A DNA stretch of 64,000 nt from Planctomycetota bacterium (GTDB taxonomy: Bacteria > Planctomycetota > Phycisphaerae > Phycisphaerales > Zrk34), in NCBI GenBank assembly GCA_016125255.1, contig WGMD01000026.1, forward strand, positions 112,137 through 176,136, in the 5' to 3' direction. The notes beneath the pieces were generated by a model. It was not told where the DNA came from and searched no databases. It saw only the letters and a program-made list of their open reading frames with translations. Below, piece after piece: positions 47,728-56,936 of the stretch. The stretch's first letter is position 1, and each line of letters opens with the position of its first letter. The translations under genes were made by a program, and so were the position numbers.

Positions 47728-47794
47728 TCCGCACGAATCCGACGTGTCGCACCGCCGCCGGTTATACTGCGCCGATCTTCCGAGGCGTTCGTTC

Positions 47795-48148
47795 ATGCGA
47801 AACCGTCATCACCTTTGGTCGCGCAGCGTACGCTTCCGTCTGGCGCTGTGCTGGCTTCTGGCCATTGCGGCGATGGCGTCGTCATACTATGAGGCACGGT
47901 TCGTGGCCTACCCGCTCTACGGACTTGCGTTGATGGTGCGCTGGATGGACTCACCCGTGCCGCGCCATCCGAAAACGGTTGAATGGATATTCACGGCAGT
48001 ATTCCTGCTGGCGCTGGTGGTCCTGTTATTACTCGCCAATCGCCTCGTCAGCGAGCGAGCCGCTTGGATCATTGTCGGCGTTTTGTTGAGCGCCGCCTTG
48101 ATTGAAGCCATCCGCCGCGATGCGCTCCTCTTCTGGCGCGGGCCATGA
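47795..48148 (+). CDS. Small membrane protein of unknown function
   Basis: A 117-residue protein with hydrophobic segments LALCWLLAIAAMASSYYEAR, WIFTAVFLLALVVLLLLANR and AAWIIVGVLLSAALIEAI. The start at 47795 gives a basic N-terminus (MRNRHHLWSRSVRFR) before the first helix. No family recognised. Confidence 0.55.
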   Translation: MRNRHHLWSRSVRFRLALCWLLAIAAMASSYYEARFVAYPLYGLALMVRWMDSPVPRHPKTVEWIFTAVFLLALVVLLLLANRLVSERAAWIIVGVLLSAALIEAIRRDALLFWRGP

Positions 48149-48296
48149 AACCCCATCGCCATTCGCGTCGCCCCCTCGACCTCACTCCCGTATCTCCGGC
48201 TCGACAAGGTGCGCGAACTGAACCAGCGACTCCTGCAAATCGCCCGTCAACGCACCGCGCGACACCAACCGCGCCGACATGCGCCCCGTTTAGCGG

Positions 48297-48311
48297 CGGG
48301 GCATCGCCCCG
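48297..48311. repeat. CGGGGC-GCCCCG hairpin next to GTTTAGC
   Basis: CGGGGC-ATC-GCCCCG, preceded by GCCCCGTTTAGCGG from 48283. It shares the GTTTAGC lead with the 27-bp palindrome at 28312-28373. It lies between convergent genes. Confidence 0.6.
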
Positions 48312-48358
48312 CGCTTCGCTCATGAATAATCGCATCACCCCGCCCCCGCAACGCCCAT

Positions 48359-48910
48359 TCAATTGACGCTCGGATCCTCCGGCACGATCGCCGCATCCAA
48401 CCCCGCCGGCCGCAGCGGCAACGCGAAATTCTCCAATAGCGTCTGCCACAACCCCTCCGTCGATTGCAGCACCAACTCCACCGTCGCCGGCGCGACGAGC
48501 CATGCATTCTCCTTCATCTCGTATTCCAACTGCCCCGGACCCCATCCCGCATAACCCACAATGTACTTCGCCGGCGTCACCCCCTCCGACACCAGCGACC
48601 GAACATGATCCTCCGAACTCGAAAAATGCAGCGGCCCCGTCACATGCAAATCCGCCAACGGCCGGTGCGTATGCAGCACCATCAGCGGCCCCTCGCACGG
48701 ACCCCCCGAATGCAACAGCAACTCCAGCTTCGTCGGCTCCTCGCTGAACTGCTCCCACACTTCCGCAAGCGGCGTCTCCGTGGCCCGATTGATGATCAGC
48801 CCCATCGCCCCCTCGCGATTGTGCTGCACCATGAACACCACCGCCTGCGCGAAATTCGGATCCACCAATCCCGGCGCGGCAATCAGAAGCTGTCCCTTCA
48901 AGCTCGGCAT
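48359..48910 (-). CDS. YqgE/AlgH family protein (UPF0301)
   Basis: A 183-residue soluble protein: GQLLIAAPGLVDPNFAQAV, MVQHNREGAMGLIINRATET, LHSGGPCEGPLMVLH, YAGWGPGQLEYEMKENAWL. All main family blocks are present. AlgH was named as an alginate regulator in Pseudomonas but its molecular role is unclear. Confidence 0.9.
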   Translation of the reverse strand: MPSLKGQLLIAAPGLVDPNFAQAVVFMVQHNREGAMGLIINRATETPLAEVWEQFSEEPTKLELLLHSGGPCEGPLMVLHTHRPLADLHVTGPLHFSSSEDHVRSLVSEGVTPAKYIVGYAGWGPGQLEYEMKENAWLVAPATVELVLQSTEGLWQTLLENFALPLRPAGLDAAIVPEDPSVN

Positions 48911-48962
48911 GACTCATCATACGCGCCTCGATCATGCCGGGAAATCTGATATCGTGAGGCCG

Positions 48963-49793
48963 ATGAGTGATGCGAACAGGCATGCTATCGTGATGCGAAA
49001 CGTCAGCGTGCGCCGCGGCGAGATCACGATTCTCGACAACGTCGACTGGACGCTGCCCATCGGCGCATCGTGCGCGATCCTCGGGCCAAACGGGTCCGGC
49101 AAGACCACGCTCATGCGCGTCGTCACCGGGTTCATGTGGGCCACGACCGGCTCCGTCGACATCCTCGGCAATCGCCTCGGCCAGACCGATGTGCGTCAGC
49201 TTCGCCGCGAAGTCTCCGTCGTCGATCCCGCCGCGATGTTCGGCGTCGATGAGGAACTGTCCGCTCGCGACGCCGTCCTCACCGGCTGCTTCGGCACGCT
49301 CGGCCTCTACGACACGCCCACGCCCGACCAGATCGAGCACGCCGACCATCTGCTCATAACCGTCGGCCTCGCGCACCGCCGCGATCAGCGCCTCGGCGTC
49401 ATGAGCACCGGCGAAAAACGCCGCGCCCTTCTCGCCCGTGCCCTCATTCACCTGCCGCGCATGCTCATCCTCGACGAGCCCACCGCCGGCCTCGACGTCG
49501 CCGGCCGCGAGCGCGTCCTCGCCACCGTCGAAACCCTCCGCAAACTCCACCCCGACCTGACCGTCATCATGGTCACGCATCACGTCGAAGAACTGAGCCC
49601 CCGCACCGATCAGGTCCTGCTCCTCAGCGCCGGCCGCATCGCCGCTGTCGGCCGCCCCGAGCACACCATCACGCCCGAGCGGCTGACCTCCGTCTTCGGC
49701 TGCCGCGTCTTCGTCCAGCGCCGCTCCGGCCGATGGTGGCTCGAAGTCCTCCCCGAAGCGTGGCTCGATTTCGCCGCTGATCAACCAACTTGA
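48963..49793 (+). CDS. ABC transporter ATP-binding protein
   Basis: A 276-residue ATPase. Walker A is GPNGSGKTTL, signature MSTGEKRRALLARAL, Walker B MLILDEPTAGLD, and the switch His is in MVTHHVEEL. ATG 48963 begins MSDANRHAIVM; the longer frame overlaps the YqgE gene. No permease gene is adjacent, so it may be a stand-alone ATPase like those of the ModF/YlmA type. Confidence 0.85.
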   Translation: MSDANRHAIVMRNVSVRRGEITILDNVDWTLPIGASCAILGPNGSGKTTLMRVVTGFMWATTGSVDILGNRLGQTDVRQLRREVSVVDPAAMFGVDEELSARDAVLTGCFGTLGLYDTPTPDQIEHADHLLITVGLAHRRDQRLGVMSTGEKRRALLARALIHLPRMLILDEPTAGLDVAGRERVLATVETLRKLHPDLTVIMVTHHVEELSPRTDQVLLLSAGRIAAVGRPEHTITPERLTSVFGCRVFVQRRSGRWWLEVLPEAWLDFAADQPT

Positions 49794-49831
49794 CCCGGCG
49801 ATTCGACCGATCTATTCTTCATGCCTGACCC

Positions 49832-49905
49832 GGGCGATTAGCTCAGTTGGCTAGAGCGCCTGCTCGACAAGCAGGAGGTCACTGGTTCGAGCCCAGTATC
49901 GCCCA
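49832..49905 (+). tRNA. tRNA-Val (GAC)
   Basis: A full cloverleaf: acceptor GGGCGAT/ATCGCCC with discriminator A, D-arm GCTC...GAGC, anticodon stem CCTGC/GCAGG around loop TCGACAA, and T-arm CTGG-TTCGAGC-CCAG. The anticodon is GAC. Position 33, normally U, reads C. CCA is not encoded (CCCATTTT). A run of eight T follows and probably terminates transcription. Confidence 0.88.
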
Positions 49906-50056
49906 TTTTTTTTGCCTTTCCCCCGTCGCTCCGCTGTTCCCGCGAGTCATCCGGTTCACCCCGGCAACCCCACGACCCCGCATAAAGTGACTGGCCGGCG
50001 CCGAGTGAAGGGTACGTTAGCGCCGACACTTTGTATCTCGGGTTTCGCTAGGTAAG

Positions 50057-53000
50057 TCAAATGTTTGCACGCCGGACTGCCATCAGTCGGTCCAACGCTT
50101 TTTGCAATCGTGCTTCCTCGCTAGCTTGGTTTCGGAACCAATCTGTTGACCAGATGCGATGGAGAGACCAGTCGCGTTTCTCAATTACCTCTTGGCGAAG
50201 TCGGTCTCTGTCGCGCGCGGATTTCGCTGAATGGTAGGTCGCGCCGTCACATTCGATGCCCAACAAATAATCCCCTTCGCCGCTGGGTACGAGCACTCCG
50301 AGATCGACGAAATAGCCCGCGACGCCAACTTGTGCGTGGACACCAAATCCCATCCGCTGCACCGCATGTGCGACTGCAACCTCGAAGTCCGAATCAGGAG
50401 GGCGCCCCGTTGGCGTGCCTGCGTCCACGAGCTTCCCGCTCTGTACATATGTCAAGTAATCTCGCATACATTGGACGCCAAACGGACGTTGTTGTCCGCC
50501 AGTAATGTTTTCCGGAAGCATTGAAGTAAAGACTTCAATCCGCTGCCGCGCACGAGTGATCAGAACATTAAACCGCCGCCACCCTTTATCTGTGTTTATC
50601 GGATAGAAACGTTGGGCGAAGATGCCTCCTGCGTCCGGCCCATAGGTATAAGAAATGAATATTACATCACGCTCATCGCCTTGTAGATTTTCGACATTTT
50701 TGATAAACAGTGGCTCATGGTGGGACATCAGATGTTCAACCATATGGCGGGCATCGCTATTGTTACGAAGCAGCCTGTCGAGTTCTTCCTGAATCATCTC
50801 CATTTGCGGTGCATTGAACGTTGCAATACCTAGGCTGGCCTTCGGATCTTTGTGAGCGTGATTGATTACAGCCCGAGCAATGTGCTGCGCCTCAATAATA
50901 TTGCTACGCTTTTCCCATCTTCCCTCCGGAACATGGTGGAACCTCAATCCCAACGCGTCTTTGCGAGTACCTGGAGCCGGGAAGATCACCAGTTCGCGAT
51001 CGTAAAACCTGTCATTGGAGAACGCGATCAAGCTCTCATGCTGTGATCGGTAATGCCACTTCAACCGCCGCACTCTACGGTATGCGCTCATCCCCCACTC
51101 GAGGATTGATTCATTGTCATCAGCTAGTGTCTTTTCGTCCGCCTCATCATCATCGTCCGCACCGTTGCCGCTGGACCGTTCCATCCAACTGGACGGTGGC
51201 ATCTGTTTCGGATCGCCGACGACCACCACTTGTTCTGCCCGAGCGACAGAGCCCAACGCATCCTCTGGTTTGATTTGCGATGCCTCGTCCATAATTAGCA
51301 CATGAAAGACGAGAGCGCCGGGCTCGATGAACTGCGCGACCGAAAGCGGACTCATCATCCAGCAAGGCTTGATCGCTGCCAAAGCCTCACCAGCCCGACG
51401 CACCAAATCGCGCAATGAGCAATGCCGTCTCTGTTTTGAGACCTCGTGCCGAATCAATCCCATTTGCGTGTAATTCCCCACGTGACCGGTGCTCACGCCA
51501 TCCGGCGGCCGTCGATTACCAGCCATCCATCGCACTTGCTCGCACTGCAGCCGTATCAACTCGCGATCCAACTTGGCGAAGTCGGCGCGCGCCTGTTCAT
51601 GTTCCAAGCGAGAAAAGTTTCGCAAACACTCGTCGCGTTCAGTTTCCTGCCGCGCAACAAGGTCATGCACGGTTCGATCAAAGGATGCCACAAGCTGGTT
51701 TGGTTTAAGCTGATTGTCGGCGACCGCTTGAATATATGGAGAAAGGCCGATCTCACCGCACCGGTCACGCGAGCGGCAAAACTCGATCCATGTCGGCAAA
51801 ATATCCAAATTTCCCAATAGGCGTCGAATAAGGGCCGGCGGCTCGCTTTCTTGAGAACTACCCCAAACTCCGAACCATTCAGGGTCACATTCTCCGAACG
51901 CTGCGCTCTCGTCTACTCGTTTTGACCATTTATCACGACGGTTCATCCACTCATCCAGGCCAGCATGTAGCGCTGCTGCGTGCTGTGTCGGATCAGCGTC
52001 GAAGAGCCATTGCAATACGACAACAGACATATGCAAAGGCGACAGGCGATCAATCATGTTCAGCGCCGCATCCAACACAGCAACCGGTGTCTGCGTTCCG
52101 ACGAAGAATTCGGGCAGCGCATGACGGAACCGGCTGGATTCGTCGATTGCTCGTTTCAATTCCGCAGCGCGGACGACGCACTTTGCCGCTAAGTCGAGTT
52201 GTCCCAATGTACTTGTTTGCTCTTGCCGAAGCCCGGTCGTAGCTTCAAGTAGTGACTCAATTTCCACACGCCAATGCGACAGTAGCGAGCGAAGCGTCTC
52301 AAATTGAAGCTGACATAGTTCAGTAGTATTGCTTACGCCGAAAATCGTCGGAGGCAATTCCGCAAGTTCGTGATCTAGTTGGCGCACTAGCGCTTGTAGC
52401 ACCGTCAAATGCGGTCGCGACTCTGCTTGATTGCAGCGCTTAACCAACGATATTGCGTGTGTGCCTTCGATTCCTCGCGAGGCCAAGGTCTTTCCCCACC
52501 GTACCAAGTGCTCCAAGTCATCCCAGCGTGTGTCCCATCCCTTGAATGCAGGACCAAGCCCATTGACGAGATGCGGATCGGCGGCGAAATTATCCGTATC
52601 GGTTTGCCACTTGTCCAATTCATCGAGGGTCGATACCCACAATGCCACCTCACGTTTCGCGTCAGGTACAAGAAACCGCATCAGTTCAGCACGTGCTCTT
52701 CGATACTCACCCCAAAGCCATCGATGCCAACGCTTGACATATGGCCGCATCGTGCGACGCAGAGCGCCAAGAGCTTCTCGATCTGGCACATCCGATACGA
52801 CGAAGACCTCGCTAATCTTGTCGTGCCGAGTTTGGAGATGTCGCTGCTGTTCCCGTGCTCGGACAAAATCGTGCTCTGTCGAAGCCAGCAACAGATTCTC
52901 ACATACGCCGTGACTATTGAGTACCCGGTCGTCGGTAATGAGCCGGTAAAGATCGACAACTAGGCGTGTTTGTGAAAGGCTTGTCGCTCGGCGAAATCCC

Positions 53001-54994
53001 AACGAGTGCAATTGATCCATCAGTGACGCGAGTCGATCTAGCAGTTCAAGAGATTGACTCAGTCGACTCCGCCAACCCGTAAGGTTCTCCAATGTGGCGT
53101 CTGTCCCGATCGGCTTCTTAAATCGATCGCGAAATAGGGTCACGAACTGATCGGCGTGCGATTCACACTTCGGCCAGTCGGTTGTTGAAGCTGCCGTTGC
53201 TTTCGCATCCATCGCTAAAAAATCTTCGAGTTCTCTCTTCAAATCCCTTGCCGCCTGAGCGCGCGACGGATCGGCGATATGCCGACATAGCCGAGCATCG
53301 ACCTCAGCCGTCACTTCGTCGAGTACCTTCAACTGTGCCACGCCCACCTTGTGCAATGAGGAGTACCACTCGACACGCGAACCGACGAGATCATCCAGCA
53401 CTTCAGATTGCTGAGATAGCGCGGTCGCCGAGTTTAACATCCTTTGCAAATGACTGGCTAGGAGCGGTATGTCTGCTTGAGGCAAACGCCGGCATTCAAA
53501 TCCCCACCACGGACAGTCCCGCAGCGGTCCCAGTTCGTCAATATGACGCGCTAACGCGGTGAGAACAGTTATCGAATCGTTGAATATGTCGCGCGAGATT
53601 GCCGAATTGCATTCGTCTCGCAGCAAAGGCGCTCCTCGGCCGGCCAACTTTGCTGCGCGCCAGAACACATCATGCAGCGGCAACTTAAGCGGTCCGGCTG
53701 GTTTTGCTGTGGCCTTGAGATAAGCATCGAGCGATTGGCGCTTTCTCATCAGGTCGCGCCGGACGGCATCTAACTGGTGTGGACTTCTAAATCTCGCGTC
53801 GAGGCGCCGACCTAAATCGTCAAAGACTAGCTTCGGTGTCGCCTGATCGCTGTGCAGGTTCAGGCAAAGATCTTCTAACCCGTGGTCCTTCATGCGATCG
53901 TACACAACCTTGAGTGCCGCGAGCTTTTCTGCGACAAAGAGTACTGTTTTTCCCGATGCGATTGATGACGCGATTGCGTTGATAATCGTTTGACTCTTCC
54001 CGGTTCCGGGAGGACCTTCGATTACCAAATCATGTCCCTCGGCGATATCGCACAATGCAGAGTGTTGTGAACTGTCCGCGTCCATGACTATTAGCATGTC
54101 TTGAGCGGTGCGATGACTGTCGATCTTTTCGTCCTCGCGTCGCGTCACATCGTCGCCGCCACGATCTACACCCTCGAATACCTTCCGAATCTGAGCATTA
54201 TCAACTTTGCCATCCGAGTTTGACCAATTTCTTGGGTCTAGATCGAGATAGAGCAGCTGCTTCTGGAAACGAAAGAATGCGAGCACGATGTGGTCCAAAG
54301 TTCTCCAACGCGTTTGATGGGCCAGCACATCCCGTTGGATTGCAGAAAAATACTCGGAGGGCGATTGCCCGCCTTCTAACAGCGGCATTTTTAAGCCAAA
54401 ATCATCCTCCAGACGCTTCGCCAACGAAAGGTTCGATAGAAGTTCCTGCCCATTGTGTCGAACGGGATAGATATACCGCCCTCGCCTCTCTGAAAACTCC
54501 TTTTTTAGTTCGACGGGGATTAGAATCAAAGGGGCATAAGTCGGCTCTTGTGCGCTACTTGCTTGAAACCATTCAAGCATTCCTATGGACAAATAGAGCA
54601 TGTTGACGCCCGTTTCATCGATGCAGGACCGAGCCTCACGGGCGATTGTCTCAAGGCATCCATCCAGAACGGCTTCGTCACGGTCCACCTGAAGCGCGCC
54701 GTCCGTCTGATCAACGGCAAATGTGGGCTCTCCATCGGGCCGAATCAAAGGACTCTCCTCGTTGTCATGTAGAGTCTGTTTCGGCAGGGCCTCGAAAGAA
54801 AATGACTGATTGCGTATCACCAGCCGATCGAATACTTGATTCGGGTTTTCGCCAATGATACGAAGCCAGCGTTTCGTTTTGCGACCATTGATTGGAAAAT
54901 TAATTAGCCGGCTGCGCCCTCCGGTGTCCAGAAGTGGTCGGCGGCAACTTTCCAGCGCTTCTGCGATATTGATCTCTTTGGGCCCGGTCTCCAT
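50057..54994 (-). CDS. hhe: DUF4011-helicase-Vsr protein (Hhe-type anti-phage defence)
   Basis: A 1645-residue protein. The N-terminus (~10-300) is DUF4011-like (LLDTGGRSRLINFPINGRKT, MLYLSIGMLEW, APLILIPVELKKEF). The SF1 helicase has Walker A GPPGTGKSQTI (~325-335), a long helical insertion (~370-1180), motif II DEASQIKPEDALGS (~1235), VVGDPKQMPPSSW, HYRSQHESLIAF, LQGDERDVIFISYTYG and NVLITRARQRIEVF. The C-terminal ~110 residues are a Vsr/DUF559-type nuclease (LGIECDGATYHSAKSARDRD, LHRIWSTDWFRN). This order is that of the Hhe system described by Gao and colleagues. It is a single gene lying just past tRNA-Val, less GC-rich than its neighbours. Confidence 0.85.
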   Translation of the reverse strand: METGPKEINIAEALESCRRPLLDTGGRSRLINFPINGRKTKRWLRIIGENPNQVFDRLVIRNQSFSFEALPKQTLHDNEESPLIRPDGEPTFAVDQTDGALQVDRDEAVLDGCLETIAREARSCIDETGVNMLYLSIGMLEWFQASSAQEPTYAPLILIPVELKKEFSERRGRYIYPVRHNGQELLSNLSLAKRLEDDFGLKMPLLEGGQSPSEYFSAIQRDVLAHQTRWRTLDHIVLAFFRFQKQLLYLDLDPRNWSNSDGKVDNAQIRKVFEGVDRGGDDVTRREDEKIDSHRTAQDMLIVMDADSSQHSALCDIAEGHDLVIEGPPGTGKSQTIINAIASSIASGKTVLFVAEKLAALKVVYDRMKDHGLEDLCLNLHSDQATPKLVFDDLGRRLDARFRSPHQLDAVRRDLMRKRQSLDAYLKATAKPAGPLKLPLHDVFWRAAKLAGRGAPLLRDECNSAISRDIFNDSITVLTALARHIDELGPLRDCPWWGFECRRLPQADIPLLASHLQRMLNSATALSQQSEVLDDLVGSRVEWYSSLHKVGVAQLKVLDEVTAEVDARLCRHIADPSRAQAARDLKRELEDFLAMDAKATAASTTDWPKCESHADQFVTLFRDRFKKPIGTDATLENLTGWRSRLSQSLELLDRLASLMDQLHSLGFRRATSLSQTRLVVDLYRLITDDRVLNSHGVCENLLLASTEHDFVRAREQQRHLQTRHDKISEVFVVSDVPDREALGALRRTMRPYVKRWHRWLWGEYRRARAELMRFLVPDAKREVALWVSTLDELDKWQTDTDNFAADPHLVNGLGPAFKGWDTRWDDLEHLVRWGKTLASRGIEGTHAISLVKRCNQAESRPHLTVLQALVRQLDHELAELPPTIFGVSNTTELCQLQFETLRSLLSHWRVEIESLLEATTGLRQEQTSTLGQLDLAAKCVVRAAELKRAIDESSRFRHALPEFFVGTQTPVAVLDAALNMIDRLSPLHMSVVVLQWLFDADPTQHAAALHAGLDEWMNRRDKWSKRVDESAAFGECDPEWFGVWGSSQESEPPALIRRLLGNLDILPTWIEFCRSRDRCGEIGLSPYIQAVADNQLKPNQLVASFDRTVHDLVARQETERDECLRNFSRLEHEQARADFAKLDRELIRLQCEQVRWMAGNRRPPDGVSTGHVGNYTQMGLIRHEVSKQRRHCSLRDLVRRAGEALAAIKPCWMMSPLSVAQFIEPGALVFHVLIMDEASQIKPEDALGSVARAEQVVVVGDPKQMPPSSWMERSSGNGADDDDEADEKTLADDNESILEWGMSAYRRVRRLKWHYRSQHESLIAFSNDRFYDRELVIFPAPGTRKDALGLRFHHVPEGRWEKRSNIIEAQHIARAVINHAHKDPKASLGIATFNAPQMEMIQEELDRLLRNNSDARHMVEHLMSHHEPLFIKNVENLQGDERDVIFISYTYGPDAGGIFAQRFYPINTDKGWRRFNVLITRARQRIEVFTSMLPENITGGQQRPFGVQCMRDYLTYVQSGKLVDAGTPTGRPPDSDFEVAVAHAVQRMGFGVHAQVGVAGYFVDLGVLVPSGEGDYLLGIECDGATYHSAKSARDRDRLRQEVIEKRDWSLHRIWSTDWFRNQASEEARLQKALDRLMAVRRANI

Positions 54995-55521
54995 GAAGCC
55001 AATTTAGTAGATTAACCGCTCCGTGTCGATTCTTCCCGGCAAATTTGCGATTGATCTTCTAGACGAACTGTTGAGCTTTGTCATGAGAAAATGCGTCGGG
55101 CGGAATGCGGGGGCGGGGGGTGCGGGAAAATCGGGGGCGGGTATGCGGATGCGTCGAGGGGCGCACGGTGAGTGCGCTTTTGGCGCATGGGGCGGGCAAA
55201 AGCGCGCACGGGCGGGGCAGGCGGGGATGTAAGTCCGGTGAATGCGTCGCACTTGGTTAACGCGGATTGCGCGGCGGTGCGCACGGGCGCGCCCGTGCGC
55301 GCGGGGGATGGCGAAAAGGCGCGATTGGAGAAAGAGACACGGGATCGCAAAGCGAGGGGCGAACGGCGGGGCGTTGCCTTCCGTGTGCGGGCGGGCGGCG
55401 AGGCGGGATGGGGCCAGCGGCGGGGGGCGGGGTTCATGATGAAGTTGCGTCAGCGCCATCGCGGCAGGCAGGGGGTTCCGGGGTGAGGGCATAAGAATCG
55501 GCGTGCGGGCGTTGGATTGGC
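54995..55521. other. G-rich gene-free stretch
   Basis: 527 bases between the helicase gene and the sulfatases. 55100-55450 is strongly G-rich on the plus strand, with many runs of three or more G. No credible protein is seen. It contains the palindrome GGGCGCGCCC at about 55285. The sulfatase promoter should lie at its right end. Confidence 0.5.
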
Positions 55522-56934
55522 ATGGCAAAACAACAATGGATGATGGTGTGTACGGTGCTGCTGGCGATGGTGACGGGGGCGCGGGCGGCGGAGAAGCCGA
55601 ATGTTTTGTTCATTCTGGTGGACGATCTGGGGAAGGAATGGATTCATTGTTACGGGGCGGAGGGGATTGAGACGCCGAATATCGACGGGTTGGCGGCGGG
55701 GGGGATGCGCTTTGTCAATGCGTACGGGATGCCGCAGTGTACACCGACGCGCATGACGCTTTTGACGGGGCAGTATCCGTTTCATCACGGCTGGACGAAT
55801 CACTGGGACGTCCCGCGGTGGGGATGCGGCGCGTCGTTCGATCCGAATCACAACAACTCGTTCGGCCTCGTGATGCGTCAGGCGGGCTATGCGACGTGCG
55901 CCGTGGGCAAATGGCAGATCGATGACTTTCGCGTCGAGCCCAAGGCGATGGACGCGGCGGGGTTCGATGACTGGTGCATGTGGACCGGGTTCGAGACGAA
56001 CAATCCGCCGAGTGACAAGCGGTATTGGGACCCGTATCTCAACACGCCGGGGGAGGGGAGCAAGACGTACGAAGGCAAGTTCGGGCCGGATGTGGTGTGC
56101 GATCATCTGATCGAATTCATGAAGAAGCATCGCGACGAGCCGATGTTTTTGTACTACCCGATGATCCTCGTGCACATGCCCACGACGACGACGCCCGACG
56201 ACCTGAACGCCAAGAGCAAACTGGATCAGCACAAGGCGATGGTGCGGTATACGGACAAATTGGTGGGCCGGGTGGTGGCGACGCTCGATGAACTGAAGTT
56301 GCGCGAGAAGACGATCATCGTGTTCACCACCGACAACGGTACCGGCGGCGTGACCGGCATGTTGAATGGTCATCGTGTCCCGGGGGCGAAGGCGAAGATG
56401 AACGAAGCGGGCGTGGCCATGCCGTTCATCGTGAATTGCCCCGGCACCGTGCCGAGCGGCGTCGTCACCGAGGCGCTCGTCGATTTCACAGACCTACTGC
56501 CCACGTTCAGCGAACTGGGCGGCGGGCACATCCCGGCGGACCGCGTGCTCGACGGGCACTCGTTCGCCCCGCTGATTCTCGGAAAAGCCAGCGACACGGA
56601 CCGCGATTGGATTCTCGCCATGGGCGGCGGCGCGGCGCGCGTGCGCGACGGCCGCGTCGTCCCGGCTCAGGCGTACGACGATCGAGTCATGCGCGATCAG
56701 CGCTTCAAGCTCTGGGTCAACAAGCAGGGCGAGCCGGAGGCGATGTACGACATGAAGAGCGATCCATGGGAGACGACGAATGTGCTCAAATCGAGCGACC
56801 CGGCGATGCTCGCGTCGCTGGCGAAGTTCAAGGCGGCGCTGGCGAAGATGCCCAAACAGGATGCCGCCCCGCAATATGATCCGAATCCGCCGCAGAAATG
56901 GGATTTGCACGGCGGGCAGGCGAAAGGCGACTGA
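55522..56934 (+). CDS. Sulfatase (arylsulfatase family)
   Basis: A 470-residue exported enzyme. Signal peptide (MMVCTVLLAMVTGARAAE). Metal ligands begin LFILVDDLG. The formylglycine motif is CTPTR with Cys73, followed by LLTGQYP; GKWQIDD, HMPTTTTPDD and VFTTDNGTGGVTG complete the active site. It cleaves sulfate esters, most likely from polysaccharides. A maturation enzyme is needed but is not in the window. The second sulfatase starts two bases after its stop. Confidence 0.93.
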   Translation: MAKQQWMMVCTVLLAMVTGARAAEKPNVLFILVDDLGKEWIHCYGAEGIETPNIDGLAAGGMRFVNAYGMPQCTPTRMTLLTGQYPFHHGWTNHWDVPRWGCGASFDPNHNNSFGLVMRQAGYATCAVGKWQIDDFRVEPKAMDAAGFDDWCMWTGFETNNPPSDKRYWDPYLNTPGEGSKTYEGKFGPDVVCDHLIEFMKKHRDEPMFLYYPMILVHMPTTTTPDDLNAKSKLDQHKAMVRYTDKLVGRVVATLDELKLREKTIIVFTTDNGTGGVTGMLNGHRVPGAKAKMNEAGVAMPFIVNCPGTVPSGVVTEALVDFTDLLPTFSELGGGHIPADRVLDGHSFAPLILGKASDTDRDWILAMGGGAARVRDGRVVPAQAYDDRVMRDQRFKLWVNKQGEPEAMYDMKSDPWETTNVLKSSDPAMLASLAKFKAALAKMPKQDAAPQYDPNPPQKWDLHGGQAKGD

Positions 56935-56936
56935 AC

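Noticed and set aside
48069..49784. A 571-residue minus-strand frame
   Set aside because: Low-complexity Gly/Ala/Asp shadow opposite the ABC ATPase and across a membrane gene; no protein motif.
49838..50029. A 63-residue minus-strand frame ending in a GDTGLEPVTSCLS-type sequence
   Set aside because: It is antisense to the tRNA-Val gene, a well-known spurious annotation.
49898..55030. Attachment-site duplication of the tRNA-Val 3' end flanking the helicase gene
   Set aside because: No second copy of the tRNA end could be seen around 54995-55521 by eye.
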